From positions 1 through 14,913 of the forward strand of contig CAJUSJ010000097.1 in assembly GCA_910588865.1 (NCBI GenBank): 14,913 nucleotides of DNA, written 5' to 3'. Below the pieces are notes generated by a model. That model ran no database searches. It was not told the origin of the DNA and saw nothing but the letters and a program-made list of their open reading frames with translations. Of the stretch, positions 1-7,678 are shown piece after piece (position 1 is the first letter of the stretch; each line of letters begins with the position of its first letter). Source of the stretch: an uncultured Lachnospiraceae bacterium. Its GTDB lineage: Bacteria > Bacillota > Clostridia > Lachnospirales > Lachnospiraceae. The position numbers and the translations under genes were made by a program.

Positions 1-34
1 ATCTTCTCAATTATAAAGAAGGAATCCCCTAAAG

Positions 35-670
35 TCAAGCACTTTTCGCAAAATAGGGCACGGCCTGAAGCAGTACCTTTCCGATCACGGCCACCATAAT
101 GGCCGCGGCGATGGCCTCCGGGATTCCTGAACCTGTGACAGTGGCCATGATAAGCCCCCAGACCGCATCCACTGCCACGCTCCTTGCCTGGGCATACTCC
201 CTGGCCAGAAGGAGATAGATGGACCCCATGACAAATACCGTATTCACCATGGACCCCGCGAATCCCGTGACGGGAAGGGCGATCAGAGAATTGACCTTCC
301 ATTTTTTTAAGAGTATCCACAGCCATCCGGCGGCCACACCGATCATAACCCTGCATCCCACGGAGATCCACAGCGCCTTTACGGCTCCGGACAGCCCTGT
401 CATGCTCATAAATGGAGAGAAGGCGAAGGACAGCAAGGTCGGGGCCATGGTGTTGCTTATGAGGGAACATACTCCAAACACCCCTCCCAGGATGGCCCCC
501 GCCCCTGGCCCTAAGATAATGGCTCCCAGGATTACGGGGATGTGGACAGTTGTCGCCTTAATAATAAGAAGCTGGATCATCCCAATGGGCGTGTTGGCCA
601 AAAGGATGACAACGGCTGCCATCAGTGCGACACTGGTCAGATAACGGGTGTCTTTTTTGTGTTTTTTCAT
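35..670 (-). CDS. ECF transporter S component (substrate-binding membrane subunit, possibly pantothenate-type)
   Basis: A 211-residue, highly hydrophobic protein with about six predicted membrane segments. It resembles S components of energy-coupling factor transporters, which bind a vitamin in the membrane and associate with a shared EcfT/EcfA1/EcfA2 module encoded elsewhere. Visible signs are a basic N-terminus, an AxxxA-type first helix (ALMAA, residues 15-19), the stretch HIPVILGAIILGP (43-55) and a late GIPEAIAAA (182-190). The style recalls PanT-like S components, but no residue here fixes the substrate; pantothenate is a guess. I place the start at 670 because AGGAGGT lies 7-8 bases upstream on the minus strand. 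An in-frame ATG at 808 would add 46 residues without a ribosome site and would overlap the promoter and a DnaA box. The gene runs divergently from dnaA and away from the origin. Confidence 0.83.
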   Translation of the reverse strand: MKKHKKDTRYLTSVALMAAVVILLANTPIGMIQLLIIKATTVHIPVILGAIILGPGAGAILGGVFGVCSLISNTMAPTLLSFAFSPFMSMTGLSGAVKALWISVGCRVMIGVAAGWLWILLKKWKVNSLIALPVTGFAGSMVNTVFVMGSIYLLLAREYAQARSVAVDAVWGLIMATVTGSGIPEAIAAAIMVAVIGKVLLQAVPYFAKSA

Positions 671-733
671 TTTCTTACCTCCTGCTACTGTTCTTCTTAA
701 AGAAGATACAATGCTTATTTTGGTTACAAGTGG

Positions 734-762
734 ATTATATATAAGAAAAACCATGCCGTCAA
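734..762 (-). promoter_or_regulatory. Sigma-A promoter for the ECF S-component gene
   Basis: Read on the minus strand, TTGACG (762-757) is followed after 17 bp by TATAAT (739-734), nearly the vegetative consensus. Transcription should start near 727, leaving a leader of about 57 nt before the ATG at 670. The -35 lies only about 28 bp from the palindromic DnaA-box cluster, so DnaA occupancy could affect this promoter; that effect is inferred. Confidence 0.8.
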
Positions 763-789
763 TCTGATTTTTCCCCATTTTCCAGGTCG

Positions 790-1002
790 TAGTCCACAAG
801 TTATCCACAAATTGTTGATAACTTGTGGATAAGTTCTGGATTATACTGGATTTTTACACAGTAATCCCCACTTTTTCCTGTTTTTACAGGCACATCCCCG
901 CTGTTTATAACATTTCCACCTCTTATCCCCAAAATGTGGAAAACCTTGTCCATCCACAGGATTTTCACACATGTTACACACATCCGGAGCAAGTTATCCA
1001 CA
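790..1002. other. oriC: Upstream half of oriC (DnaA-box cluster between the ECF gene and dnaA)
   Basis: Perfect DnaA boxes (TTATCCACA) occur at 801-809 (+), 824-832 (-) and 994-1002 (+). Single-mismatch boxes are at 813-821 (- strand TTATCAACA), 923-931 (TTATCCCCA) and 935-943 (- strand TTTTCCACA). A two-mismatch site is at 790-798. The rest is AT-rich, pyrimidine-rich DNA with many CCACA or TACACA fragments and no convincing gene. The short ORFs across it look incidental. A box cluster on both sides of dnaA matches the bipartite origin known from Bacillus subtilis and other firmicutes. DnaA binding here would support origin assembly and probably dnaA autoregulation. Confidence 0.88.
793..829. 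repeat. 37-bp near-perfect palindrome made of DnaA boxes
   Basis: The sequence is symmetric about position 811. Arms 793-810 and 812-829 are reverse complements except for one mismatched pair (806 C with 816 T). It contains the box at 801-809 and its mirror image at 813-821, and it extends into the outer sites at 790-798 and 824-832. The four box starts (790, 801, 813, 824) lie 11-12 bp apart, about one helical turn. Confidence 0.9.
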
Positions 1003-1020
1003 TTTATTTTTCTATTTTCA

Positions 1021-1049
1021 TTGAAAAAAACCTTTTCCTATTGTAAAAT
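1021..1049 (+). promoter_or_regulatory. Sigma-A promoter for dnaA
   Basis: TTGAAA at 1021-1026 and TAAAAT at 1044-1049 are separated by exactly 17 bp. Transcription should begin near 1056, about 45 nt before the dnaA start. A perfect DnaA box ends at 1002, only 18 bp upstream of the -35, consistent with DnaA autoregulation (an inference from position). Confidence 0.75.
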
Positions 1050-1100
1050 AGGACTAGATTGGGCAAATGCGCGCTTTGAATATACCATAGGAGACAAATT

Positions 1101-2477
<1,377 letters not shown>

Positions 2478-2547
2478 GATGTGGACAGCCTGTTGACCTT
2501 CTGTGGATAAACATCCAGGATTTTTTTCTGATTTCCACACTGTGGAT

Positions 2548-2572
2548 AAACATTCTTAACCTTAGAATGTTT
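2548..2572. repeat. Inverted repeat in the dnaA-dnaN interval
   Basis: Arms AAACATTCT (2548-2556) and AGAATGTTT (2564-2572) are perfect 9-bp reverse complements around a 7-nt loop. The left arm overlaps the last two bases of the DnaA box at 2541-2549. There is no clean T-run after the right arm (TTTC, then TTTT eight bases on), so it is at best a weak terminator after dnaA. It could equally be an origin structure. Confidence 0.7.
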
Positions 2573-2602
2573 CTGAGGCTTTTCCACATGGTTCTTAACA
2601 CA

Positions 2603-2629
2603 AGAATTCCCTTATCTTACAGGAATTCT
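2603..2629. repeat. Second inverted repeat in the dnaA-dnaN interval
   Basis: Arms AGAATTCC (2603-2610) and GGAATTCT (2622-2629) are perfect 8-bp reverse complements with an 11-nt loop. It lies between the last near-consensus DnaA box and the C-run and AT-rich tract. No U-tract follows, so an intrinsic terminator is unlikely. Its role is unknown. Confidence 0.65.
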
Positions 2630-2734
2630 CAGGTTTTAAACAAATTCACACCCCCTACGACGATTGCTACGAAAAAGATTTATTTATTTCTTTCTATATA
2701 ACACCAAGAACCGGCAAAGGAGTTATCAACATTT

Positions 2735-3853
2735 ATGAAGCTGACATTTAAAAAAGATAATCTGCTCAACGGCATTAACATTGTGCTGAAAGCCGTCTCA
2801 TCAAAGACCACCATGCCCATCCTGGAGTGTATCCTCATGGACGCCTCCTCGGATGTGATCAAGCTTACGGCTAATGACATGGAGCTGGGCATTGAGACCA
2901 CCGTAGAGGGAGACATCCTGGAGAGAGGAAAGATCGCTCTGGATGCCAAGCTCTTCTCTGAGATCATCCGAAAACTTTCAGGAGGGGAATCTCCAATAAC
3001 TATTATATCGGATGACAAATATGCCACCACCATTACCTGTGAGTCCTCTGTGTTCCATATCCAGGGGAAAGACGGCGAGGAATTCGCTTATCTTCCCTAT
3101 ATAGAGAAGGATAATTACATCAGCCTGTCCCAGTTCACCTTAAAAGAAGTCATCCGCCAGACCCTATTTTCCATCTCTGTCAATGACAGCAACAAGATGA
3201 TGACCGGCGAGCTGTTCCAGGTATCCGGATATGAGCTGAAGGTGGTCTCTCTGGATGGTCACAGGATGGCCATCCGCAAGATTGCCCTGAAAGATCAGTA
3301 TGATGATATAAAAGTCATTGTTCCTGGCAAGACTCTCAGTGAGATCAGCAAGATCTTAAACGGGGATAATGACAGCGAAGTCCTTATCTTTTTCAGCCAG
3401 AACCACATCCTGTTTGAGTTTGACAGCACAGTAGTGGTTTCCCGGCTGATTGAGGGAGAATATTTCCGCATTGAACAGATGCTCTCCAGCGACTATGAGA
3501 CAAAGGTGACGATTAACCGGAGAGAATTCCTCGACAACATTGACCGGGCAGCCATCCTTATAAGAGAGAATGACAAGAAGCCCATTATCCTCAACGTCCT
3601 GGACAATGTGATGCAGATGAAGATGAATTCCAGCTTCGGAACCATGAATTCGGAGGCAAGCATCCGCAAGATGGGAAAAGATATCATGATTGGATTTAAC
3701 CCCAAATTCCTCATGGATGCCCTGCGCATCATTGACGACGAGGAAGTTGACATCTACATGATGAACCCCAAATCCCCATGTTTTATCAAAGACCAGGGAG
3801 AAAATTATATCTATCTCATCCTTCCGGTCAATTTTAACGCTGCCAGTATTTGA
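2735..3853 (+). CDS. dnaN: DNA polymerase III beta subunit (sliding clamp)
   Basis: Ring-forming processivity clamp. A dimer encircles DNA and tethers polymerase III and other clamp-binding proteins. The 372 residues fit three repeated clamp domains of about 120 residues each. Family-like stretches include the N-terminal MKLTFKKDNLLNGI, the region VSSKTTMPILECI (about 21-33), LDGHRMA in the middle domain, and the C-terminal LILPVN close to the usual end of the family. Start choice: AAAGGAG at 2716-2722 lies 12 bases before the ATG, a slightly long spacing. No good promoter is visible just upstream, so dnaN is probably co-transcribed with dnaA or driven from within the origin. A TTATCAACA DnaA-box-like site sits between the ribosome site and the start codon. 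Confidence 0.97.
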   Translation: MKLTFKKDNLLNGINIVLKAVSSKTTMPILECILMDASSDVIKLTANDMELGIETTVEGDILERGKIALDAKLFSEIIRKLSGGESPITIISDDKYATTITCESSVFHIQGKDGEEFAYLPYIEKDNYISLSQFTLKEVIRQTLFSISVNDSNKMMTGELFQVSGYELKVVSLDGHRMAIRKIALKDQYDDIKVIVPGKTLSEISKILNGDNDSEVLIFFSQNHILFEFDSTVVVSRLIEGEYFRIEQMLSSDYETKVTINRREFLDNIDRAAILIRENDKKPIILNVLDNVMQMKMNSSFGTMNSEASIRKMGKDIMIGFNPKFLMDALRIIDDEEVDIYMMNPKSPCFIKDQGENYIYLILPVNFNAASI

Positions 3854-3880
3854 CGCGGAAAGACATGAAAAAGGAGCCCC

Positions 3881-4090
3881 ATGGAAGTTATTAAACTGAA
3901 GGACGAATATATTAAATTGAGCCAGGCTCTCAAGGCGGCAGGCCTTGTGGAGTCTGGCGTGGACGCGAAGTACGCGGTCTTGGATGGTCTGGTGAAAGTT
4001 AACGGTGAGGTTCAGTGCCAGAGAGGCAAGAAACTTCACGCCGGGGATGTAGTGACATTTGAGGGGCAGACCATAAGGATAGAAGCTTAA
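3881..4090 (+). CDS. yaaA: S4-domain RNA-binding protein, YaaA/RlbA type
   Basis: A 69-residue protein that is almost entirely one S4 RNA-binding fold. Signs are IKLSQALKAAGLVESG (11-26), then LVKVNGEV (37-44), RGKKLHAGDVV (48-58) and a short beta end. Small S4 proteins at this place between dnaN and recF are the YaaA family, linked in B. subtilis to ribosome maturation. Here that role is inferred from family and position. AAGGAG at 3871-3876 sets the ATG at 3881, with a short 4-base spacer. The gene starts 27 nt after dnaN and ends 3 nt before recF, so it clearly belongs to the same operon. Confidence 0.9.
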   Translation: MEVIKLKDEYIKLSQALKAAGLVESGVDAKYAVLDGLVKVNGEVQCQRGKKLHAGDVVTFEGQTIRIEA

Positions 4091-4093
4091 AAC

Positions 4094-5179
4094 ATGATCA
4101 TAGAATCCATAGAATTAAAAAATTACAGGAATTACCGGGAATTACATATGGATTTCAGTCCCGGTACCAATATTTTATACGGTGACAATGCCCAGGGAAA
4201 GACCAACATCCTTGAGGCCGTCTATGTGTGCGGCACCACAAAATCTCACAGGGGAAGCAAGGACCGGGAGATGATCCATTTTAAGGAGGATGAATCCCAC
4301 ATCAAGCTGAAGGTGAGAAAATCCGGCGTGCCGTACCGCATTGATATGCATTTAAAGAGGAACAGGGCAAAGGGGATCGCTATCAACGGCATTCCCATCA
4401 AGAAAGCCAGCGAGCTGTTTGGAATCGTCAATATTGTCTTTTTTTCTCCTGAGGACTTAGATATCATAAAAAGAAGCCCCTCAGAGAGAAGGCGATTCCT
4501 GGATTTGGAGTTATGTCAACTAGATAAACTTTATGTCCACAGCCTTATCCAGTACAACAAGGTTCTCCTACAGAGAAATAAGCTTTTAAAAGAGCTTACG
4601 TTCCGTCCCGAGTATCAGGAAACATTGGATGTGTGGGATGTACAGCTGATCCATTATGGCAGGGAGCTGATTAAGTGCCGCAAGAAATTTGTGGAGCAGC
4701 TGAACCATATGGTCAGGGACACCCACAGCCAGTTGTCCGGGGGAAGGGAGGAGCTTTTGCTGGAATATGAGCCAAATGTGGAGGAAGACCAGTTTGAACA
4801 GAAGCTTGGGGCCACCCGGGAGCTGGATCGGAAGCTGAAGACCACCAGCACAGGTCCTCACAGGGATGACATCCGTTTTCTCATCGACACCGTGGATATC
4901 AGAAAATATGGTTCACAGGGGCAGCAGAGGACAGCGGCCCTTTCCCTCAAACTGTCGGAAATTGAGCTTGTGAGACAGATCGTAAAGGATTATCCCATCC
5001 TTCTGTTGGATGATGTGCTGTCGGAGCTTGACGGGGGAAGGCAGCAACAGCTTTTGGCGGGGATCCGCCACATCCAGACCATGATTACCTGTACGGGGCT
5101 GGAGGATTTTGTAAATAACCGTTTCCCCATAGACCAGGTCTACAAGGTGAAAGAGGGAAGGGTGACAGAAGAGAATTAG
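4094..5179 (+). CDS. recF: DNA replication and repair protein RecF
   Basis: SMC/ABC-like ATPase that helps load RecA onto gapped DNA through the RecFOR pathway. Its 361 residues are the normal length. The N-terminus IESIELKNYRNY is typical of the family. Walker A is YGDNAQGKTN (29-38), GPHRDD is at 254-259, the ABC signature region is YGSQGQQRTA (272-281), and Walker B with the D-loop is ILLLDDVLSELD (302-313). All ATPase motifs are intact. The ATG lies only 3 nt after the yaaA stop. The nearest purine-rich site (AAGGA, about 4075-4079) is inside yaaA, so translation is probably coupled to it. Conserved neighbours dnaN, yaaA and gyrB support the call. Confidence 0.97.
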   Translation: MIIESIELKNYRNYRELHMDFSPGTNILYGDNAQGKTNILEAVYVCGTTKSHRGSKDREMIHFKEDESHIKLKVRKSGVPYRIDMHLKRNRAKGIAINGIPIKKASELFGIVNIVFFSPEDLDIIKRSPSERRRFLDLELCQLDKLYVHSLIQYNKVLLQRNKLLKELTFRPEYQETLDVWDVQLIHYGRELIKCRKKFVEQLNHMVRDTHSQLSGGREELLLEYEPNVEEDQFEQKLGATRELDRKLKTTSTGPHRDDIRFLIDTVDIRKYGSQGQQRTAALSLKLSEIELVRQIVKDYPILLLDDVLSELDGGRQQQLLAGIRHIQTMITCTGLEDFVNNRFPIDQVYKVKEGRVTEEN

Positions 5180-5230
5180 CGGAATTGTCCGTTTTTGAGC
5201 ATATATGGGCTTAAGGAGGAATTGAACTAT

Positions 5231-5719
5231 ATGGGAATGATTGGATACTATTTCAGGGCTAACGAAGATTTGGTAAATCAGATAAAAAGCGGAGAAAACG
5301 AAGATGTTTTTTATCATGAGGACTTTGAAAATAATCTTCTGGATGTAGATAAGTCCTGGCATGCCATCCACTTTGTCCTCACAGGACAGGTGTGGGATGC
5401 TCCCGATGATGAGCTGTTAAGCCATGTGGTTATGGGAGGACAGCCCCTTGAAGATATGGATATGGGGTACGGCCCTGCCAGGCTTCTGGAGAGGGACCTT
5501 GTGAAGAACCTGGCAGAGGCGTTAGATCACTGGGATGAGGCTTCTTTCCGGGAAAAATTCCATGTGAAGGATATGATAGAGAACCAGGTCTATCCCGTGA
5601 TGGATAATAAAGATGAAGAAGACTTTTTTGAGTATGTATGGTTTTATTTTTTAGAATTAAAGAATTTTTTTAAAGAAGCGGCAGACAGAAATGAGTATAT
5701 CATCTCTTATATAGCATAA
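5231..5719 (+). CDS. DUF1877 (YfbM-like) family protein of unknown function
   Basis: A 162-residue soluble, acidic protein resembling the YfbM/DUF1877 family, whose members are about 165 residues long. It begins MGMIGYYFRA and has the family-like core LLDVDKSWHAIHFVLTG (about 36-52), followed by LSHVVMGGQPLED and FHVKDMIENQVYP. No catalytic motif, signal peptide or membrane segment is visible, and I know of no established function. The start is set by AAGGAGGA at 5213-5220, 10 bases before ATG 5231. An earlier in-frame ATG at 5195 lacks such a site, and another ATG two codons on (5237) is possible. The gene lies in the same orientation 51 nt after recF and 29 nt before gyrB, so it is probably co-transcribed with replication genes, although its family is not a known replication factor. 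Confidence 0.85.
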   Translation: MGMIGYYFRANEDLVNQIKSGENEDVFYHEDFENNLLDVDKSWHAIHFVLTGQVWDAPDDELLSHVVMGGQPLEDMDMGYGPARLLERDLVKNLAEALDHWDEASFREKFHVKDMIENQVYPVMDNKDEEDFFEYVWFYFLELKNFFKEAADRNEYIISYIA

Positions 5720-5748
5720 GTTCTGAAAAAGAAAGAAGGAGGAAGTGA

Positions 5749-7662
5749 ATGGGCACGGAGTACGGAGCAGATCAGATTCAGATTTTGGAAGGACTTGAAG
5801 CTGTAAGGAAAAGACCTGGTATGTATATAGGCAGTACCTCCGCCAGGGGACTTCATCATCTTGTATATGAGATTGTGGACAACTCGGTAGATGAGGCGCT
5901 GGCCGGGTTCTGTACAGAGATCGATGTACAGATCAATGAGGATAATTCTATAACGGTTATTGACAATGGCCGGGGAATCCCGGTAGATATACAGAAAAAA
6001 GCGGGGCTTCCGGCAGTGGAAGTGGTGTTTACGGTGTTACATGCCGGAGGAAAGTTCGGCGGCGGGGGATACAAGGTGTCCGGAGGACTTCACGGCGTAG
6101 GAGCGTCTGTGGTCAATGCCCTGTCAGAGTGGCTGGAGGTTGACATTTACAAGGATGGACAAATCTACCATCAGCGATACGAGAGAGGGAAGGTGGCCAG
6201 CCCTCTTAAGGTGGTGGGCTCTTGTAGTATGGAAAGACACGGAACACAAGTGAGGTTCCTTCCTGACAAAGAAGTTTTTGAGGAGACGGTTTTTGACTAT
6301 GATACCCTGCGGGTCCGCCTTCAGGAGACAGCTTTCCTGACAAAGGCCTTGAAGATCATCCTGAGAGATGACAGGGAGGAGAAGAGGGAAAAGACATTCC
6401 ACTACGAGGGAGGCATCAAAGAGTTTGCCACTTACTTAAATAAGGGAAAAGCTCCTCTCTATAACCAGGTGATTTACTGTGAGGGCATCCGGGATAAAGT
6501 GTATGTGGAAGTGTCCATGCAGCACAATGATTCCTACACGGAAAATATTTATACTTTTGTCAATAACATCAACACCCCAGAAGGAGGAACGCACCTGACT
6601 GGTTTCAGAAACGCACTGACCAAGACCTTTAACGACTACGCGAAGAAGAACAAGTTGTTAAAGGAGAGCGAGCCTTCTTTGAGCGGAGAGGACATCCGGG
6701 AGGGCCTGACTGCCATCATAAGTGTAAAAATTGAAGAACCCCAGTTCGAGGGCCAGACAAAGCAGAAACTGGGCAACAGCGAGGCCAGGCTGGCAGTGGA
6801 CTCCATTGTCAGCGAACAGCTCACCTACTTTTTAGAGCAGAATCCCAGTGTCGCCAAGGCCATGTGTGAAAAATCCATCCTGGCCCAGAGAGCCAGGGCC
6901 GCCGCCAGAAAAGCCAGGGATTTGACCAGGCGAAAAACCGCCCTGGAGGGAATGGCCCTTCCTGGTAAGCTGGCTGACTGTTCCAACAAGGATCCGGAAA
7001 AATGCGAGATCTACATCGTTGAGGGAGACTCTGCCGGCGGGTCTGCGAAGACAGCCCGCTCCAGAGATACCCAGGCCATCCTGCCGCTGAGAGGAAAGAT
7101 CCTCAATGTGGAGAAGGCCAGGCTGGACAAAATCTACGGCAACGCGGAGATCAAGGCCATGATCACTGCTTTCGGAACAGGAATACACGATGATTTCGAC
7201 ATCAGCAAGCTGCGGTACAACAAGATCATTATCATGACCGATGCCGATGTGGATGGCGCCCACATCAGCACCCTGCTTTTGACATTCCTCTACCGGTTCA
7301 TGCCGGAGCTGATCAAACAGGGACATGTGTATCTGGCCCAGCCGCCTCTCTATAAGGTTGAGAAGAACAAAAAGGTGTGGTACGCCTACAGCGACCCGGA
7401 GCTGAATTCCATTATTAAGGAGATCGGCAGGGACAACAACAACAAGATCCAGCGGTACAAAGGACTTGGAGAGATGGATGCCGAACAGCTCTGGGAGACC
7501 ACCATGGACCCGGAGCGGAGGATTTTGCTTCGGGTGAACATGGATGATGACGTGGCCTCGGAGCTGGATCTGACATTTACCACCCTTATGGGCGATCAGG
7601 TGGAGCCGAGACGGGAATTTATCGAAGCTAACGCGAAATACGTACAGAACTTAGACATCTAA
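5749..7662 (+). CDS. gyrB: DNA gyrase subunit B
   Basis: ATPase subunit of DNA gyrase; with GyrA it introduces negative supercoils. The 637 residues match the short GyrB form of Gram-positive bacteria. GHKL ATPase motifs are EIVDNSVDEA (41-50, with the likely catalytic Glu41), IDNGRGIP (71-78) and GLHGVGAS (113-120). The transducer region includes QTKQKLGN (336-343). The Toprim domain has EGDSAGG (425-431) and TDADVDGAH (497-505). The tail ends VEPRREFIEANAKYV, as in GyrB. AAGGAGG at 5736-5742 gives a 6-base spacer to the ATG. Only 16 nt separate it from gyrA, so the two are co-transcribed. GyrB is preferred over ParE because of the position next to recF and the adjacent gyrA. Confidence 0.98.
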   Translation: MGTEYGADQIQILEGLEAVRKRPGMYIGSTSARGLHHLVYEIVDNSVDEALAGFCTEIDVQINEDNSITVIDNGRGIPVDIQKKAGLPAVEVVFTVLHAGGKFGGGGYKVSGGLHGVGASVVNALSEWLEVDIYKDGQIYHQRYERGKVASPLKVVGSCSMERHGTQVRFLPDKEVFEETVFDYDTLRVRLQETAFLTKALKIILRDDREEKREKTFHYEGGIKEFATYLNKGKAPLYNQVIYCEGIRDKVYVEVSMQHNDSYTENIYTFVNNINTPEGGTHLTGFRNALTKTFNDYAKKNKLLKESEPSLSGEDIREGLTAIISVKIEEPQFEGQTKQKLGNSEARLAVDSIVSEQLTYFLEQNPSVAKAMCEKSILAQRARAAARKARDLTRRKTALEGMALPGKLADCSNKDPEKCEIYIVEGDSAGGSAKTARSRDTQAILPLRGKILNVEKARLDKIYGNAEIKAMITAFGTGIHDDFDISKLRYNKIIIMTDADVDGAHISTLLLTFLYRFMPELIKQGHVYLAQPPLYKVEKNKKVWYAYSDPELNSIIKEIGRDNNNKIQRYKGLGEMDAEQLWETTMDPERRILLRVNMDDDVASELDLTFTTLMGDQVEPRREFIEANAKYVQNLDI

Positions 7663-7678
7663 AATTCGGAGGAAACCA

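Larger units (their letters stand above)
2502..2703. other. oriC: Downstream half of oriC with candidate DNA-unwinding element
   Basis: Located between dnaA and dnaN. Perfect DnaA boxes lie on the minus strand at 2502-2510 and 2541-2549. Single-mismatch boxes TTTTCCACA (2580-2588) and ATTTCCACA-like 2531-2539 (two mismatches) also occur. Two inverted repeats follow, then a five-C run (2651-2655), a triplet run beginning CTA CGA CGA (2655-2672) and an AT-rich tract (about 2672-2703). In B. subtilis the melting site lies in the equivalent dnaA-dnaN interval, so I infer that duplex opening occurs at about 2650-2703. No convincing gene is present. Confidence 0.8.

Noticed and set aside
219..644. 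Plus-strand ORF opposite the ECF S-component gene
   Set aside because: Antisense to a gene with a good promoter, ribosome site and membrane-protein pattern. Its translation shows no domain.
877..890. Small hairpin CCTGT-TTTT-ACAGG in the upstream origin region
   Set aside because: Only 5 bp, which AT/pyrimidine-rich DNA can produce by chance; no link to a gene end.
801..1046. Short ORFs on both strands across the upstream origin region
   Set aside because: They run through the DnaA-box cluster and the dnaA promoter, have no ribosome sites, and their translations simply reflect repeated box sequence.
3356..4039. Long minus-strand ORF (227 codons) opposite dnaN and yaaA
   Set aside because: It is fully antisense to two clearly conserved genes, has no ribosome site of note, and its translation resembles no family I recognise. 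It is a by-product of codon use in dnaN.
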